From Caulobacter endophyticus (GTDB lineage Bacteria; Pseudomonadota; Alphaproteobacteria; Caulobacterales; Caulobacteraceae): 64,000 nucleotides of DNA. The translations under genes and the position numbers were made by a program. Where the stretch lies: the NCBI RefSeq assembly GCF_003116815.1, contig NZ_QDKQ01000058.1, positions 1 to 64,000 of the forward strand. The letters are read 5' to 3'. Positions 1 to 11,010 of the stretch are shown piece after piece. Under the pieces are notes generated by a model. The model made no database searches. It saw nothing but the letters and a program-made list of their open reading frames with translations, and was not told the DNA's origin. Position 1 is the first letter of the stretch. Every line of letters starts with the position of its first letter.

Positions 1-171
1 GCCGGCGGCGGGCGCCGGGACGACGGGCGCGGCTTGATCGGCAGGCGCGGCCTGATCAGCGGGCGCGGCGGCCGGGGCGGGAGCCGGGGCGGCGGCGGGA
101 GCGGGCTGCTCCTGGGCGACGGCGGTCGAAACGACGCCGAGGGCGATCAGGCTGGCGAGCGCAAGGCGCAT
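1..171 (-). CDS. Secreted Ala/Pro-rich protein, N-terminal part only (cut by window edge)
   Basis: Reading leftward from an ATG at 171 gives a short hydrophobic signal peptide (about 20 residues, ending in the pattern TAVAQ) and then a low-complexity stretch dominated by Ala and Pro, with two AADQA-type repeats. The frame stays open to the window edge, so the body of the protein is not visible and no function can be given. GGGGA lies about 10 bases before the ATG on the minus strand. It lies downstream of the atp operon in the same direction but is separated from it by a terminator and a palindromic repeat, so it is probably a separate unit. Confidence 0.6.
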   Translation of the reverse strand, partial: MRLALASLIALGVVSTAVAQEQPAPAAAPAPAPAAAPADQAAPADQAAPVVPAPAAG

Positions 172-301
172 AGGTCGGATATCCCCTAGAGACTGGAGGT
201 CGGCATTAAAACCGACAGGCGTTCCCTCGCAACCCTTATGGTGGCCGATTGCGGCGCAGATGGGGTCACAAACGTAATTTTTTCGATCGGAGGCCTCCGA
301 T

Positions 302-436
302 CCTTCTCCCCTTGCGGGAGAAGGTGGCGACCGAAGGTCGACGGATGAGGGGTCGAAAGCCATTTTCGGAAGGATCTGAGAGACCCCTCACCCGACCTCG
401 CGACGCGAGGCCACCCTCTCCCGCAAGGGGAGAGGG
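302..436. repeat. Intergenic palindromic element R1
   Basis: Two hairpins in opposite orientation bound the element: CCTTCTCCC (302-310) with GGGAGAAGG (316-324), and CCCTCTCCC (414-422) with GGGAGAGGG (428-436). Internal segments such as ATGAGGGGTC and GACCCCTCA are also inverted copies, so the whole 135 bp is one large imperfect palindrome. Similar elements recur at seven other places in the window. It fills most of the gene-free stretch 172-502 together with the atp terminator; no gene is supported there. Confidence 0.75.
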
Positions 437-437
437 A

Positions 438-473
438 CAAAAGAAAACGCCCCCACCCTTTCGGATGGAGGCG
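438..473 (-). terminator. Rho-independent terminator of the atp operon
   Basis: On the minus strand an 11-bp stem (plus-strand arms 448-458 and 463-473, two G-U pairs) closes a GAAA tetraloop and is followed by a T-rich run, TTTTCTTTT (plus 439-447). It lies about 30 bases after the atpC stop codon, so it ends the atp transcript. Confidence 0.8.
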
Positions 474-502
474 CTTTCGAACTCTTCGGACAGAAGCGGC
501 TC

Positions 503-766
503 TTACGAGGCCACTTCCACCGCGTGCTCGGCCAGGATCGTGAAGCCGTCGGGACCGACGTCCGCGAAACCGCCCTGGATGTCGAACAGCTTGACGGTCG
601 CGCCGTCGCGGACCGTCACCCGGCCCTCGCGCAGCGTGGTCATGAACGGGGCGTGGTTCGGCAGGACGCCGAAATCGCCTTCCGTGCCCGGAGCGTCGAC
701 CTGGTCGACGTCGGCCGAGAACAGTTCGCGCTCGGGCGCGACGAGGGAGAAGTGCAGCTTGGCCAT
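503..766 (-). CDS. atpC: F1 ATP synthase epsilon subunit, short form
   Basis: Epsilon subunit of the F1 sector, part of the central stalk that turns with gamma. The 87 residues correspond to the N-terminal beta-sandwich domain only (MAKLHFSLVAPER at the start, LREGRVTVRDG and FADVGPDGFTILAE later). The C-terminal two-helix domain that inhibits ATPase activity in E. coli (about 138 residues in total) is absent. A short epsilon is usual in alphaproteobacteria, where a separate zeta protein can act as inhibitor. The ATG at 766 overlaps the stop of the upstream small gene as TGATG, so translation is coupled. It is the last gene of the atp operon and is followed by a strong terminator. Confidence 0.95.
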   Translation of the reverse strand: MAKLHFSLVAPERELFSADVDQVDAPGTEGDFGVLPNHAPFMTTLREGRVTVRDGATVKLFDIQGGFADVGPDGFTILAEHAVEVAS

Positions 767-1016
767 CAGTCGTAGGTCTCCACGGCGCCCAGGGCCGCTT
801 CGATGTCTTCGTCGGTCTGGATCTCGGTGCCGCAGAACGGACAGAAGCGGATGGTGGTCAGGACCGTGCCCGTCTCGCCATCGGCTTCCCGTTGACCCAG
901 GTTCAACAGGATCAGGCCGCTATCGTGCTCGATGAGGGAGGCCTCGGCGTCCGAAGACACCGCGTCCTCCAGCTCGTCGCAACAGAAGTGGGCCAGATCG
1001 CCGTCTTCCTCTTGCA

Positions 1017-1017
<1 letters not shown>
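766..1017 (-). CDS. Small cysteine-motif protein inside the atp operon, function unknown
   Basis: An 83-residue acidic protein wedged between atpD and atpC. It overlaps both by one base (TGATG at 1017 and at 766), so it is almost certainly translated with them. Near the C-terminus is CPFCGTEI, one knuckle of a zinc-ribbon type site, and an adjacent Cys pair (HFCCDELED) lies near residue 13 and could complete metal binding. No signal peptide or membrane segment is visible. The standard atpHAGDC order has no such gene. A role in assembly or regulation of F1 would fit the position but is only inference. Confidence 0.75.
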
Positions 1018-2684
<1,667 letters not shown>

Positions 2685-2694
2685 TTAGGCTAGA

Positions 2695-3570
2695 TCAGAC
2701 GGCTTCGGCGCCGGAGATGATCTCGATCAGCTCCTTGGTGATCTGGGCCTGGCGGGAACGGTTGTACTCGAGGGTGTAGCGCTTGATCATGTCGCCCGCG
2801 TTCCGCGTGGCGTTGTCCATCGCCGTCATCTGGCTGGCGTAGAAGCCGGCCATGTTGTCGAGCAGCGCCGACAGGATCTGGACCGTCAGGTTGCGCGGCA
2901 GCAGGGTCTCGAGGATGGCCTCTTCCGAGGGCTCGTACTCGTAGACCGCGGCCGGACCGGACGCGGGCTCGCCGCCCTCGACCACGGCCGGGATCAGCTG
3001 CAGCGCGGTCGGAACCTGCTGCACCACCGAACGGAAGCGGCTGTAGAACAGCGTGACGACGTCGATGTCGCCGGCTTCGTAGAGCTTGGTGACGACGTCG
3101 GCGATCGGCTGAGCGACCGACAGAGTGATCTGGCGGTAGGCCGACAGGTCGAAGTTCTCCACCACCTTGTCGCCGTAGGGGCGCTTCAGCTGGGCGGTCA
3201 CCTTCTTGCCGACGCAGACGATCTTCACGTCCTTGCCCTGGGCGATCAGCCCGTCGATGTGGGCGCGGGCCGCGCGCACGATCGACGAGGTGAAGCCGCC
3301 GGCCAGACCGCGGTCCGCAGCAGCCACCACCACCAGGTGACGGTCGTCGCGGCCGGTGCCGGCTAGCAGCGCCGGAGCGCCGTCGCCCGACACGCCGGTC
3401 GCGAGATTGGCGATGACGCTGGCCAGACGCCGGGCGTAAGGACGGGCGGCTTCGGCCGCGTCCTGGCTCCGGCGCAGCTTGGCAGCCGCCACCATCTGCA
3501 TCGCCTTCGTGATCTTTTGCGTCGCTTTGACGCTCGAGATCCGATTGCGCATTTCCTTCAAGCTGGCCAT
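2695..3570 (-). CDS. atpG: F1 ATP synthase gamma subunit
   Basis: Gamma forms the rotating central stalk of F1. The 291-residue protein starts [25 protein letters not shown], shown here only in its first part, which is the standard N-terminal coiled helix, and ends in the conserved C-terminal helix ([10 protein letters not shown] ... [16 protein letters not shown]). Length matches the family. It lies between atpA and atpD in the usual alphaproteobacterial order atpHAGDC, with short gaps (35 bases from atpA, 52 to atpD). Confidence 0.96.
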   Translation of the reverse strand: MASLKEMRNRISSVKATQKITKAMQMVAAAKLRRSQDAAEAARPYARRLASVIANLATGVSGDGAPALLAGTGRDDRHLVVVAAADRGLAGGFTSSIVRAARAHIDGLIAQGKDVKIVCVGKKVTAQLKRPYGDKVVENFDLSAYRQITLSVAQPIADVVTKLYEAGDIDVVTLFYSRFRSVVQQVPTALQLIPAVVEGGEPASGPAAVYEYEPSEEAILETLLPRNLTVQILSALLDNMAGFYASQMTAMDNATRNAGDMIKRYTLEYNRSRQAQITKELIEIISGAEAV

Positions 3571-3605
3571 TCGGCGCTACTCTCTCCGAGCGGTTCCGAG
3601 GGGGC

Positions 3606-5754
<2,149 letters not shown>

Positions 5755-5972
5755 TTGTTCCGCCCGGTGTGCGTTGCAATCGCCGCGGAAGAGAAGCTGC
5801 CCCCTCTTCCCGACTTAAAGACTTGTTAGCGCTTGAGAAAAGCGCACGGGCGGCCCGCGCTCACACGCTGCCCTTCCCGAAGCCCGGCGCCTGATAACAC
5901 GGGGTGTTCGCAGTCGCAACCAAGCCGAGGTGATCGTGTTCGGCCAAGTTCGCGAAAAAATGTGTTTATCCG

Positions 5973-6209
5973 TCAGACGTTGACGCGGCGGAACACGGCC
6001 GAGGCCGCACCAGCCAGAGACCCGTCGGCGGCGCGGGCCTCGGCCTGGGCGAACACAAGGCTGCGCGTGGCCCGCTCGACCCATCCGCGGGCGCTTTCCC
6101 CGGCCTGGCCTCGCCCCGCGTAATCGATCGTGACCGACACGGGCGCGGCGTCGGCGCCGGCGGCCTGGCGCAGGGCCTCTTCGAGCTGGACGGTCAGAGA
6201 CTGGGTCAT
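5973..6209 (-). CDS. Small protein resembling the C-terminal half of a hotdog thioesterase
   Basis: A 78-residue ORF from ATG 6209. The segment VTIDYAGRGQAG, then GWVERATRSLVFAQAEARAADG, ending AASAVFRRV, follows the layout of the last half of PaaI-type hotdog thioesterases (a strand, a long mid-strand, a closing strand with A-x-x-x-F-R). The N-terminal hot-dog helix and the usual catalytic Asn/Asp region are missing, since a full domain is about 130 residues. It could be a truncated relic or a mini-domain that dimerises. No strong ribosome site is seen. It lies upstream of the atp operon in the same direction, with 218 bases between. Confidence 0.5.
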   Translation of the reverse strand: MTQSLTVQLEEALRQAAGADAAPVSVTIDYAGRGQAGESARGWVERATRSLVFAQAEARAADGSLAGAASAVFRRVNV

Positions 6210-6251
6210 GCCGAAATCTAATCCTTGCAGTGAAGAGGAATAAGGCCGGGC

Positions 6252-6286
6252 GAAAGAAAAAGGGCGGCGGAAGCGCTCCGCCGCCC
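6252..6286 (-). terminator. Rho-independent terminator
   Basis: A 10-bp GC stem (arms 6262-6271 and 6277-6286, loop AGCGC) is followed on the minus strand by TTTTTCTTTC (plus 6252-6261). It lies about 70 bases past the stop codon of the small secreted protein gene at 6358-6678, which it should terminate. Confidence 0.85.
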
Positions 6287-6357
6287 CATCAGGCGAATGT
6301 TCGAGGAAACAGCCAGAGAAAGACGCCTCTGGGGGGCACGCTTACGAATGGAGGACC

Positions 6358-6678
6358 TCAGGCGGCCTTGGCCGAGGCGTTGCAGCGCTCCAGCTCTTCG
6401 GCGGCCAGGGCCTTGGCGTCGCCGCCGAAGGCCGAGACCCGGCCGGCCTCTTTCGCCAGCGCCTTGCACGAGGCGACGCTGAGGGCCCGCGACGGGGCCG
6501 AGGTGGCGACGCAGGCTGCGTCCTCGCAGACGAAGACGGCGCCGCCGGCGACGATCTTGGTCTTGGCCAAGACGGGCTTTTCGAGGGTGACCACCAGGCG
6601 GCCATCGGCCAGGGCGGGAACGGCGACGAGCGCGGAAACGGACAGGGCGGCGACAGCCGCCAGGGCGCGGAGCTTCAT
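6358..6678 (-). CDS. Small secreted protein with conserved cysteines, function unknown
   Basis: The start is set at ATG 6678 (MKLRALAAVAALSV) because GGAGGG lies nine bases upstream and a clean signal peptide follows, with cleavage likely after VPALA. The open frame continues upstream to 6822, but that part is Arg/His-rich and unlike a protein. The mature part of about 82 residues has cysteines in CEDAACVA, in SVASCKALAKEAG and in ERCNAS, which suggests two disulfides in the periplasm. I recognise no named domain. It is a single-gene unit with its own terminator and an upstream gap that holds a perfect 15-bp palindrome. Confidence 0.75.
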   Translation of the reverse strand: MKLRALAAVAALSVSALVAVPALADGRLVVTLEKPVLAKTKIVAGGAVFVCEDAACVATSAPSRALSVASCKALAKEAGRVSAFGGDAKALAAEELERCNASAKAA

Positions 6679-6814
6679 GGGAAAAGCCCTCCAGCTTCGG
6701 GGATGATGGAATGATCGATGATCGCGGCGTAAGCTGTACTGGCCGCCCGGTCCCGCGGGATGCTGTCCTTCATGGACATGGCGCCGGTATCCCCACCGAC
6801 GCCTCGAAACCGAA

Positions 6815-6829
6815 CTAAGCACTGCTTAG
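6815..6829. promoter_or_regulatory. Perfect palindrome, possible repressor operator
   Basis: CTAAGCA-C-TGCTTAG is a perfect 7-1-7 inverted repeat, AT-rich for this genome, in the non-coding gap 6679-6906 upstream of the small secreted protein gene. Its form suits a TetR-like dimer. No regulator gene is adjacent, and it lies about 137 bases from the start codon, so the link is unproven. Confidence 0.35.
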
Positions 6830-6906
6830 ATATCAGCGTTCAGAAATCGCGCAAGCCGATTTTCGTTCGCGTGCGCATATTTTTTCGAAACTGAGATTTC
6901 CGGCTT

Positions 6907-7332
6907 TCAGAGCCCGAGGATGGAGTCGATCCGGCTCTCGGCCTTGGCGTGGATGGCGCGGTCCTGGACCATGCCTTCCATGCGGGCGAAGCGGCCGTCC
7001 TTGCCGGCCTTGCGGCGCAGACCGTCGGCGGTGACCACCACCGGCGGCCGGCGGGCGTCGGTCAGTCCGCCCAGCAGGGCGGCGAACACCGCGCCGACGG
7101 CGGCGGCGAGCACCGGGCCGGCGAAATCGATGGCGGTCTCGCCGAAGATGGCGTGCAGCTGGCCCAGCAGATGCTCGCGATTGACCTGCTCGGACAGGAT
7201 CTGCAGCGACCACGCGGCGATCCCCTGCACCACGCCGGCGAGCACGACGGCGACCACCACCCCCACGAAGCGGGGGCGCCAGAAGAGCCCGAGCAGGGCT
7301 CCCACCAGGGCGAAGGCGACCATCAGGATCAT
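6907..7332 (-). CDS. Small integral membrane protein, function unknown
   Basis: A 141-residue protein from ATG 7332, with AGGA upstream. The N-terminal 95 residues hold about three hydrophobic segments (MILMVAFALVGALLGLFW, then VGVVVAVVLAGVVQGIAA, then AGPVLAAAVGAVFAALLGG). They are followed by a basic cytosolic tail of about 45 residues. I recognise no family. It lies between the small secreted protein gene and the divergent lemA-like gene, and shares the 143-base gap upstream with the latter. Confidence 0.65.
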   Translation of the reverse strand: MILMVAFALVGALLGLFWRPRFVGVVVAVVLAGVVQGIAAWSLQILSEQVNREHLLGQLHAIFGETAIDFAGPVLAAAVGAVFAALLGGLTDARRPPVVVTADGLRRKAGKDGRFARMEGMVQDRAIHAKAESRIDSILGL

Positions 7333-7475
7333 GCGGGCGATCCTGAACCCGTCTGGTCAAGACGGAGTTAAGCCCCGCATGGACACGAGTTAATCCGATG
7401 CGCGGATGACGCGAGCCGGAGACGGGCCATATAAGTGCGATCGGCGGCCGCGAGCCGCCCTACGAGGGACCCTTC

Positions 7476-8126
7476 ATGTCGCAGCTGCGTTCGCCGGCCC
7501 GCCTGGCCCTTGCCTCCGCCGCCATCGCCGTCTCCCTGGCCGGCTGCGGGATCAACACCATCCCCACCCAGGACGAGAAGACCAAGGCCGCCTGGGCCGA
7601 GGTGCAGAACCAGTACCAGCGCCGCTCGGACCTGATCCCCAACCTGGTGGCCACCGTGAAGGGCTACGCCGCCCAGGAGAAGGACGTCCTGACCTCGGTG
7701 ACCCAGGCCCGCGCCAGCGCGACCCAGGTCAAGGTCGACGCCTCGACCATCACCGACCCGGCCGCCTTCCAGAAGTACGCAGCCGCCCAGGACCAGCTGA
7801 CCGGCGTGCTGGGCCGGCTGATGGTTATCCAGGAGCAGTATCCGGACCTGAAGTCGAACCAGAACTTCCTGGCCCTGCAGAGCCAGCTGGAAGGCACCGA
7901 GAACCGCATCACCATCGCGCGGCGCGACTACAACGAGACCGCGCGGGTCTACAACACGTCCCTGCGCACCTTCCCGACCATCCTCTGGGCCAAGACCGTC
8001 TATGGCGGCCAGAAGCCGGCCCAGCTGTTCGAGGCCTCGGCCGCGGCCCAGACCGCCCCGACCGTCAGCTTCGACGCCCCCGCCGCCCCCACGCCTGCTC
8101 CGGCCCAGCCGGCCCCGGCGCACTAG
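7476..8126 (+). CDS. LemA family lipoprotein
   Basis: A 216-residue LemA family protein. The N-terminus has a lipoprotein signal with the lipobox LAGC near residue 24. The family signature follows: VQNQYQRRSDLIPNLVATVKGYA, shown up to that point, and later ENRITIARRDYNETARVYN with LRTFPTILWA. LemA proteins are long helical bundles of uncertain role, often found with TPM-domain genes, as here. A Pro/Ala-rich tail ends the protein. The next gene begins one base after its stop, so the two are co-transcribed. Confidence 0.9.
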   Translation: MSQLRSPARLALASAAIAVSLAGCGINTIPTQDEKTKAAWAEVQNQYQRRSDLIPNLVATVKGYAAQEKDVLTSVTQARASATQVKVDASTITDPAAFQKYAAAQDQLTGVLGRLMVIQEQYPDLKSNQNFLALQSQLEGTENRITIARRDYNETARVYNTSLRTFPTILWAKTVYGGQKPAQLFEASAAAQTAPTVSFDAPAAPTPAPAQPAPAH

Positions 8127-8127
8127 G

Positions 8128-8949
8128 GTGACGGCGACCACCGTCCAACGCCTCCCCCGCGGGCGGGGGAGGAACTGGCTGACCGTCCTCGCCTTCGCGG
8201 TCGTCACCCTTATTGTTTCCGCCACCGCCGCACTGGCCGCCCCGACCTTCCCGCCGCTGAGCGGCCGGGTGGTCGACCAAGCGAACATCCTGTCGCCCCA
8301 GGCCGAGCAGCAGCTGACCGACCAGCTGGCGACGCTGGAGAAACAGACCGGCCGCCAGCTGGTGGTCGCCACCCTGTCCAGCCTGCAGGGCTACGAGATC
8401 GAGGACTACGGCTACCAGCTCGGCCGCGCCTGGGGGATCGGCGAGAAGGACAGGAACACCGGCGCCCTGCTGATCGTCGCGCCCGCCGAGCGCAAGGTCC
8501 GCATCGAGGTCGGCTACGGCCTGGAGCCGGTGCTGACCGACGCCCTGTCCAGCGTCATCATTCAGAGCGCCATCCTGCCCCGCTTCAGGGCGGGCGACAT
8601 GGAGGGCGGCATCGTCGCCGGGACCGACGCCATCGTTAAGCAGCTGTCCCTGCCCGACGGCGAGGCCAGGGCCCAGGTCGCCCAGGCCGCGGAAGGCGAG
8701 CGCCAGGACGGCGGCGGCGGCGTGCCCATCGTGGCGATCTTCATCGCCGTGATCGTCGGCGTCATGATCCTGCGGGCGATGTTCGGCCGGCGCCGGCGGC
8801 GCAGCGGCCTGGGCGCGGCCGTGGGCGAGGCCCTGCCCTGGATCCTGATCAACGCCCTCAGCAGCAGCGGCCGCGGCGGCGGAGGCGGCGGCGGGTTCTC
8901 CGGCGGCGGCGGCTCGTTCGGCGGCGGCGGATCCTCGGGGAGCTGGTGA
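8128..8949 (+). CDS. TPM-domain (YgcG-like) membrane protein
   Basis: The start is taken as GTG 8128, directly after the lemA-like stop; the frame extends further upstream but overlaps lemA. The product of 273 residues has an N-terminal signal or membrane segment (LTVLAFAVVTLIVSATAALA). Next comes a TPM domain (GRVVDQANILSPQAE ... GRQLVVATLSSLQGY ... ALLIVAPAERKVRIEVGYGLE) and a second membrane segment near residue 205 (VPIVAIFIAVIVGVMIL). The tail is Gly/Ser-rich, ending in SGSW. This is the standard YgcG architecture. The TPM domain probably faces the periplasm; its activity is unclear (some relatives act as phosphatases). Confidence 0.88.
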   Translation: MTATTVQRLPRGRGRNWLTVLAFAVVTLIVSATAALAAPTFPPLSGRVVDQANILSPQAEQQLTDQLATLEKQTGRQLVVATLSSLQGYEIEDYGYQLGRAWGIGEKDRNTGALLIVAPAERKVRIEVGYGLEPVLTDALSSVIIQSAILPRFRAGDMEGGIVAGTDAIVKQLSLPDGEARAQVAQAAEGERQDGGGGVPIVAIFIAVIVGVMILRAMFGRRRRRSGLGAAVGEALPWILINALSSSGRGGGGGGGFSGGGGSFGGGGSSGSW

Positions 8950-9650
8950 TGGGCGACATTCTTACCAAGGCCGAGCAGGACCGCATCGCGGCCGCCGTGC
9001 GCGCGGCCGAGGCCGCCACGATCGGCGAGATCCGTTGCGTGATCGCTCCGCGCGTCGTCCCCGATCGCCCCGCCCCGGTGCTGGCCTGGGCGGCGGGCGC
9101 GGCCCTGCTGCTGCCGGCCCTGGCCCTGCTGGCCGGCCTGCGGCCCGAGGCGCTGACACGCCTGTTCGGCGGCTGGAGCGTCGGCCACGCCGCCGCCCAG
9201 GACGGCGCGATCCTGTCGGCGCTGCTGGTCTACCTGGCCTTGCAGGCGAGCGTGTTCGCCCTGGCGGCGGCGGTGCTGTCGATCCCGGCGATCCGCGTCC
9301 GGCTGCCCACCGGCGAGAACGCCCATCAGCGCGTGCATCGCGCCGCCGAGCACTATTTCCTGTCCAGCGACCTGCGGGCCACGGAAGGCCGCACCGGCGT
9401 GCTGATCTTCGCGGCCCTGGCCGAGCATCATGTCGAGGTGCTGGCCGACGAGGGAATCCACGGCCTGGCGCCTAAGGACGCCTGGAGCGGCGTGGTCGCC
9501 GAACTCGTGGCGGGCCTGAAGGCCGGCGACGTGGCCGACGGCTTCGTCGCCGCGGTCGGCCGGGCCGGCGCGATCCTGGCCGAGCATGCGCCCCGCCCCG
9601 CTGGCGACGACCGCAACGAGCTGTCCGACGCCCCGACCATCCTGCGCTGA
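8949..9650 (+). CDS. Second TPM-domain membrane protein
   Basis: ATG 8949 overlaps the previous stop as TGATG, which favours it over the GTG at 8946. The 233-residue product begins with a short TPM-like segment (KAEQDRIAAAVRAAEAATIGEIRCVIAPR). It has two membrane segments in the middle and then the second part of the domain (RAAEHYFLSSDLRATEGRTGVLIFAALAEHHVEVLAD, cited only in part). This split layout matches TPM proteins that follow lemA and ygcG-like genes in many proteobacteria. The cluster of three is probably one transcript working at the inner membrane. Confidence 0.8.
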   Translation: MGDILTKAEQDRIAAAVRAAEAATIGEIRCVIAPRVVPDRPAPVLAWAAGAALLLPALALLAGLRPEALTRLFGGWSVGHAAAQDGAILSALLVYLALQASVFALAAAVLSIPAIRVRLPTGENAHQRVHRAAEHYFLSSDLRATEGRTGVLIFAALAEHHVEVLADEGIHGLAPKDAWSGVVAELVAGLKAGDVADGFVAAVGRAGAILAEHAPRPAGDDRNELSDAPTILR

Positions 9651-9713
9651 ACCCAGGCTTACGCTTACGTGATCTTCCCCCCGGCGAATTTCCGGCCTAC
9701 GGTGACGGCAATT

Positions 9714-9730
9714 CAAACTAACGTTTAAAC
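9714..9730. promoter_or_regulatory. Inverted-repeat site upstream of thiolase gene (PsrA/FadR-like)
   Basis: CAAAC-TAAC-GTTT (9714-9726) is an inverted repeat that runs into GTTTAAAC (9723-9730), giving overlapping palindromes. It closely resembles the (G/C)AAAC-N2-4-GTTT(G/C) operator described for the fatty-acid sensing TetR regulator PsrA. It lies 15 bases before the thiolase start codon, a place where a repressor would block transcription. The regulator is not in this window. Confidence 0.4.
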
Positions 9731-9744
9731 AGGGAAGAAGCGCC

Positions 9745-10932
9745 ATGCGCGAAGCGGTCATCGTCTCCTACGCCCGGACGGGCTTGGCCAAGTCCAATCG
9801 CGGCGGCTTCAACAACACCCACGGCGCGGCCATGGCCGGCCACGCTATCCAGCACGCCGTCAGCCGCGCCGGCCTGGAAGGCGCCGAGGTCGAGGACGTG
9901 GTTCTGGGCTGCGGCGGCCCCGAAGGCGCCACCGGCATGAACGTGGCGCGCAACGCCGCCATCTGGGCCGGCCTGCCGGTGACCACCTCGGGCCAGACCG
10001 TCAACCGCTTCTGCTCGTCGGGCCTGCAAGCGATTGCGACCGCCGCCAACTACGTCCGCAACGACGGCGCTCCGGTGGCGATCGGCGGCGGGGTGGAGTC
10101 GATCTCGCTGGTGCAGGGCGGCGGCCACATGAACCGCTTCCACATCACCGAAGACAAGCTGATGAAGGAAAAGCCGGCCCTGTGGATGGCGATGATCGAC
10201 ACCGCCGACATCGTCGCCAAGCGCTACGGCGTCAGCCGCGAGTATCAGGACGAGTACGCCCTGCGCAGCCAGCAGCGGATCGCCGCCGCCCAGGCCGCCG
10301 GCCTGTTCGACGACGAGATCGTGCCGATGGCCACCAAGATGAAGGTGGTCAACAAGGAGACCAAGGAAGAGAGCCTGGTCGACTACGTGGTCACCAAGGA
10401 CGAATGCAATCGTCCCGAAACCACCCTTGAGGGCCTGGCCAAGCTGGAGCCGGTCAAGGGTCCCGGCAACTTCATCACGGCCGGCAACGCCAGCCAGCTG
10501 TCGGACGGCGCGGCCGCCGTGGTGGTGATGGAGGCCAAGGAGGCCGCCCGCCGCAATCTGGAGCCGCTGGGCCTGTTCAAGGGCTTCGCCATCGCCGGCT
10601 GCGAGCCCGACGAGATGGGCATCGGTCCCGTGTTCGCCGTGCCGCGCCTGCTCGAACGTCACGGCCTGAAGGTCGACGACATCGACCTGTGGGAACTGAA
10701 CGAGGCCTTCGCCAGCCAGTGCCTCTACAGCCGCGACCGCCTGGGCATCGATCCGGAGAAGTACAACGTCAACGGCGGCTCGATCGCCATCGGCCACCCC
10801 TTCGGCATGACCGGCGCCCGCTGCGCCGGCCACCTGCTGCTGGAAGGCAAGCGCCGCAAGGCCAAGCTGGGCGTGGTGACCATGTGCATCGGCGGCGGCA
10901 TGGGGGCTGCGGGCCTGTTCGAGATCTTCTGA
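9745..10932 (+). CDS. Thiolase (acetyl-CoA C-acyltransferase)
   Basis: Thiolase of 395 residues, full length for the family. The acylated cysteine lies in [13 protein letters not shown] (near Cys90). The active-site histidine lies in [15 protein letters not shown] (near residue 351) and the second cysteine in [15 protein letters not shown] (near residue 381). These support cleavage of 3-ketoacyl-CoA by CoA in beta-oxidation; the biosynthetic direction cannot be excluded. No fadB-type gene lies next to it. The inverted repeat just upstream suggests control by fatty acids. It is followed by a hairpin that separates it from the convergent sulfatase gene. Confidence 0.93.
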   Translation: MREAVIVSYARTGLAKSNRGGFNNTHGAAMAGHAIQHAVSRAGLEGAEVEDVVLGCGGPEGATGMNVARNAAIWAGLPVTTSGQTVNRFCSSGLQAIATAANYVRNDGAPVAIGGGVESISLVQGGGHMNRFHITEDKLMKEKPALWMAMIDTADIVAKRYGVSREYQDEYALRSQQRIAAAQAAGLFDDEIVPMATKMKVVNKETKEESLVDYVVTKDECNRPETTLEGLAKLEPVKGPGNFITAGNASQLSDGAAAVVVMEAKEAARRNLEPLGLFKGFAIAGCEPDEMGIGPVFAVPRLLERHGLKVDDIDLWELNEAFASQCLYSRDRLGIDPEKYNVNGGSIAIGHPFGMTGARCAGHLLLEGKRRKAKLGVVTMCIGGGMGAAGLFEIF

Positions 10933-10965
10933 TTTCGACCTGACCTTAGAGATAGAGAGCTCAGT

Positions 10966-10991
10966 CACCCCGGAGGCCCGCCTCCGGGGTG
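10966..10991. terminator. Strong hairpin between convergent genes
   Basis: An 11-bp perfect stem (arms 10966-10976 and 10981-10991, loop CCCG) lies between the thiolase gene and the sulfatase gene, which point at each other. There is no clear T run on either side, so termination strength is uncertain, but the position suits a shared terminator. Confidence 0.6.
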
Positions 10992-11010
10992 ATGTCGTTT
11001 CGGGACGTCC

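Noticed and set aside
249..935. Long plus-strand ORFs opposite the atp genes and many other long antisense frames (for example 3708-5213 and 27191-30377)
   Set aside because: They mirror real genes on the other strand. High GC removes stop codons from the opposite frames, and the translations are Arg/Gly/Asp-rich without domains.
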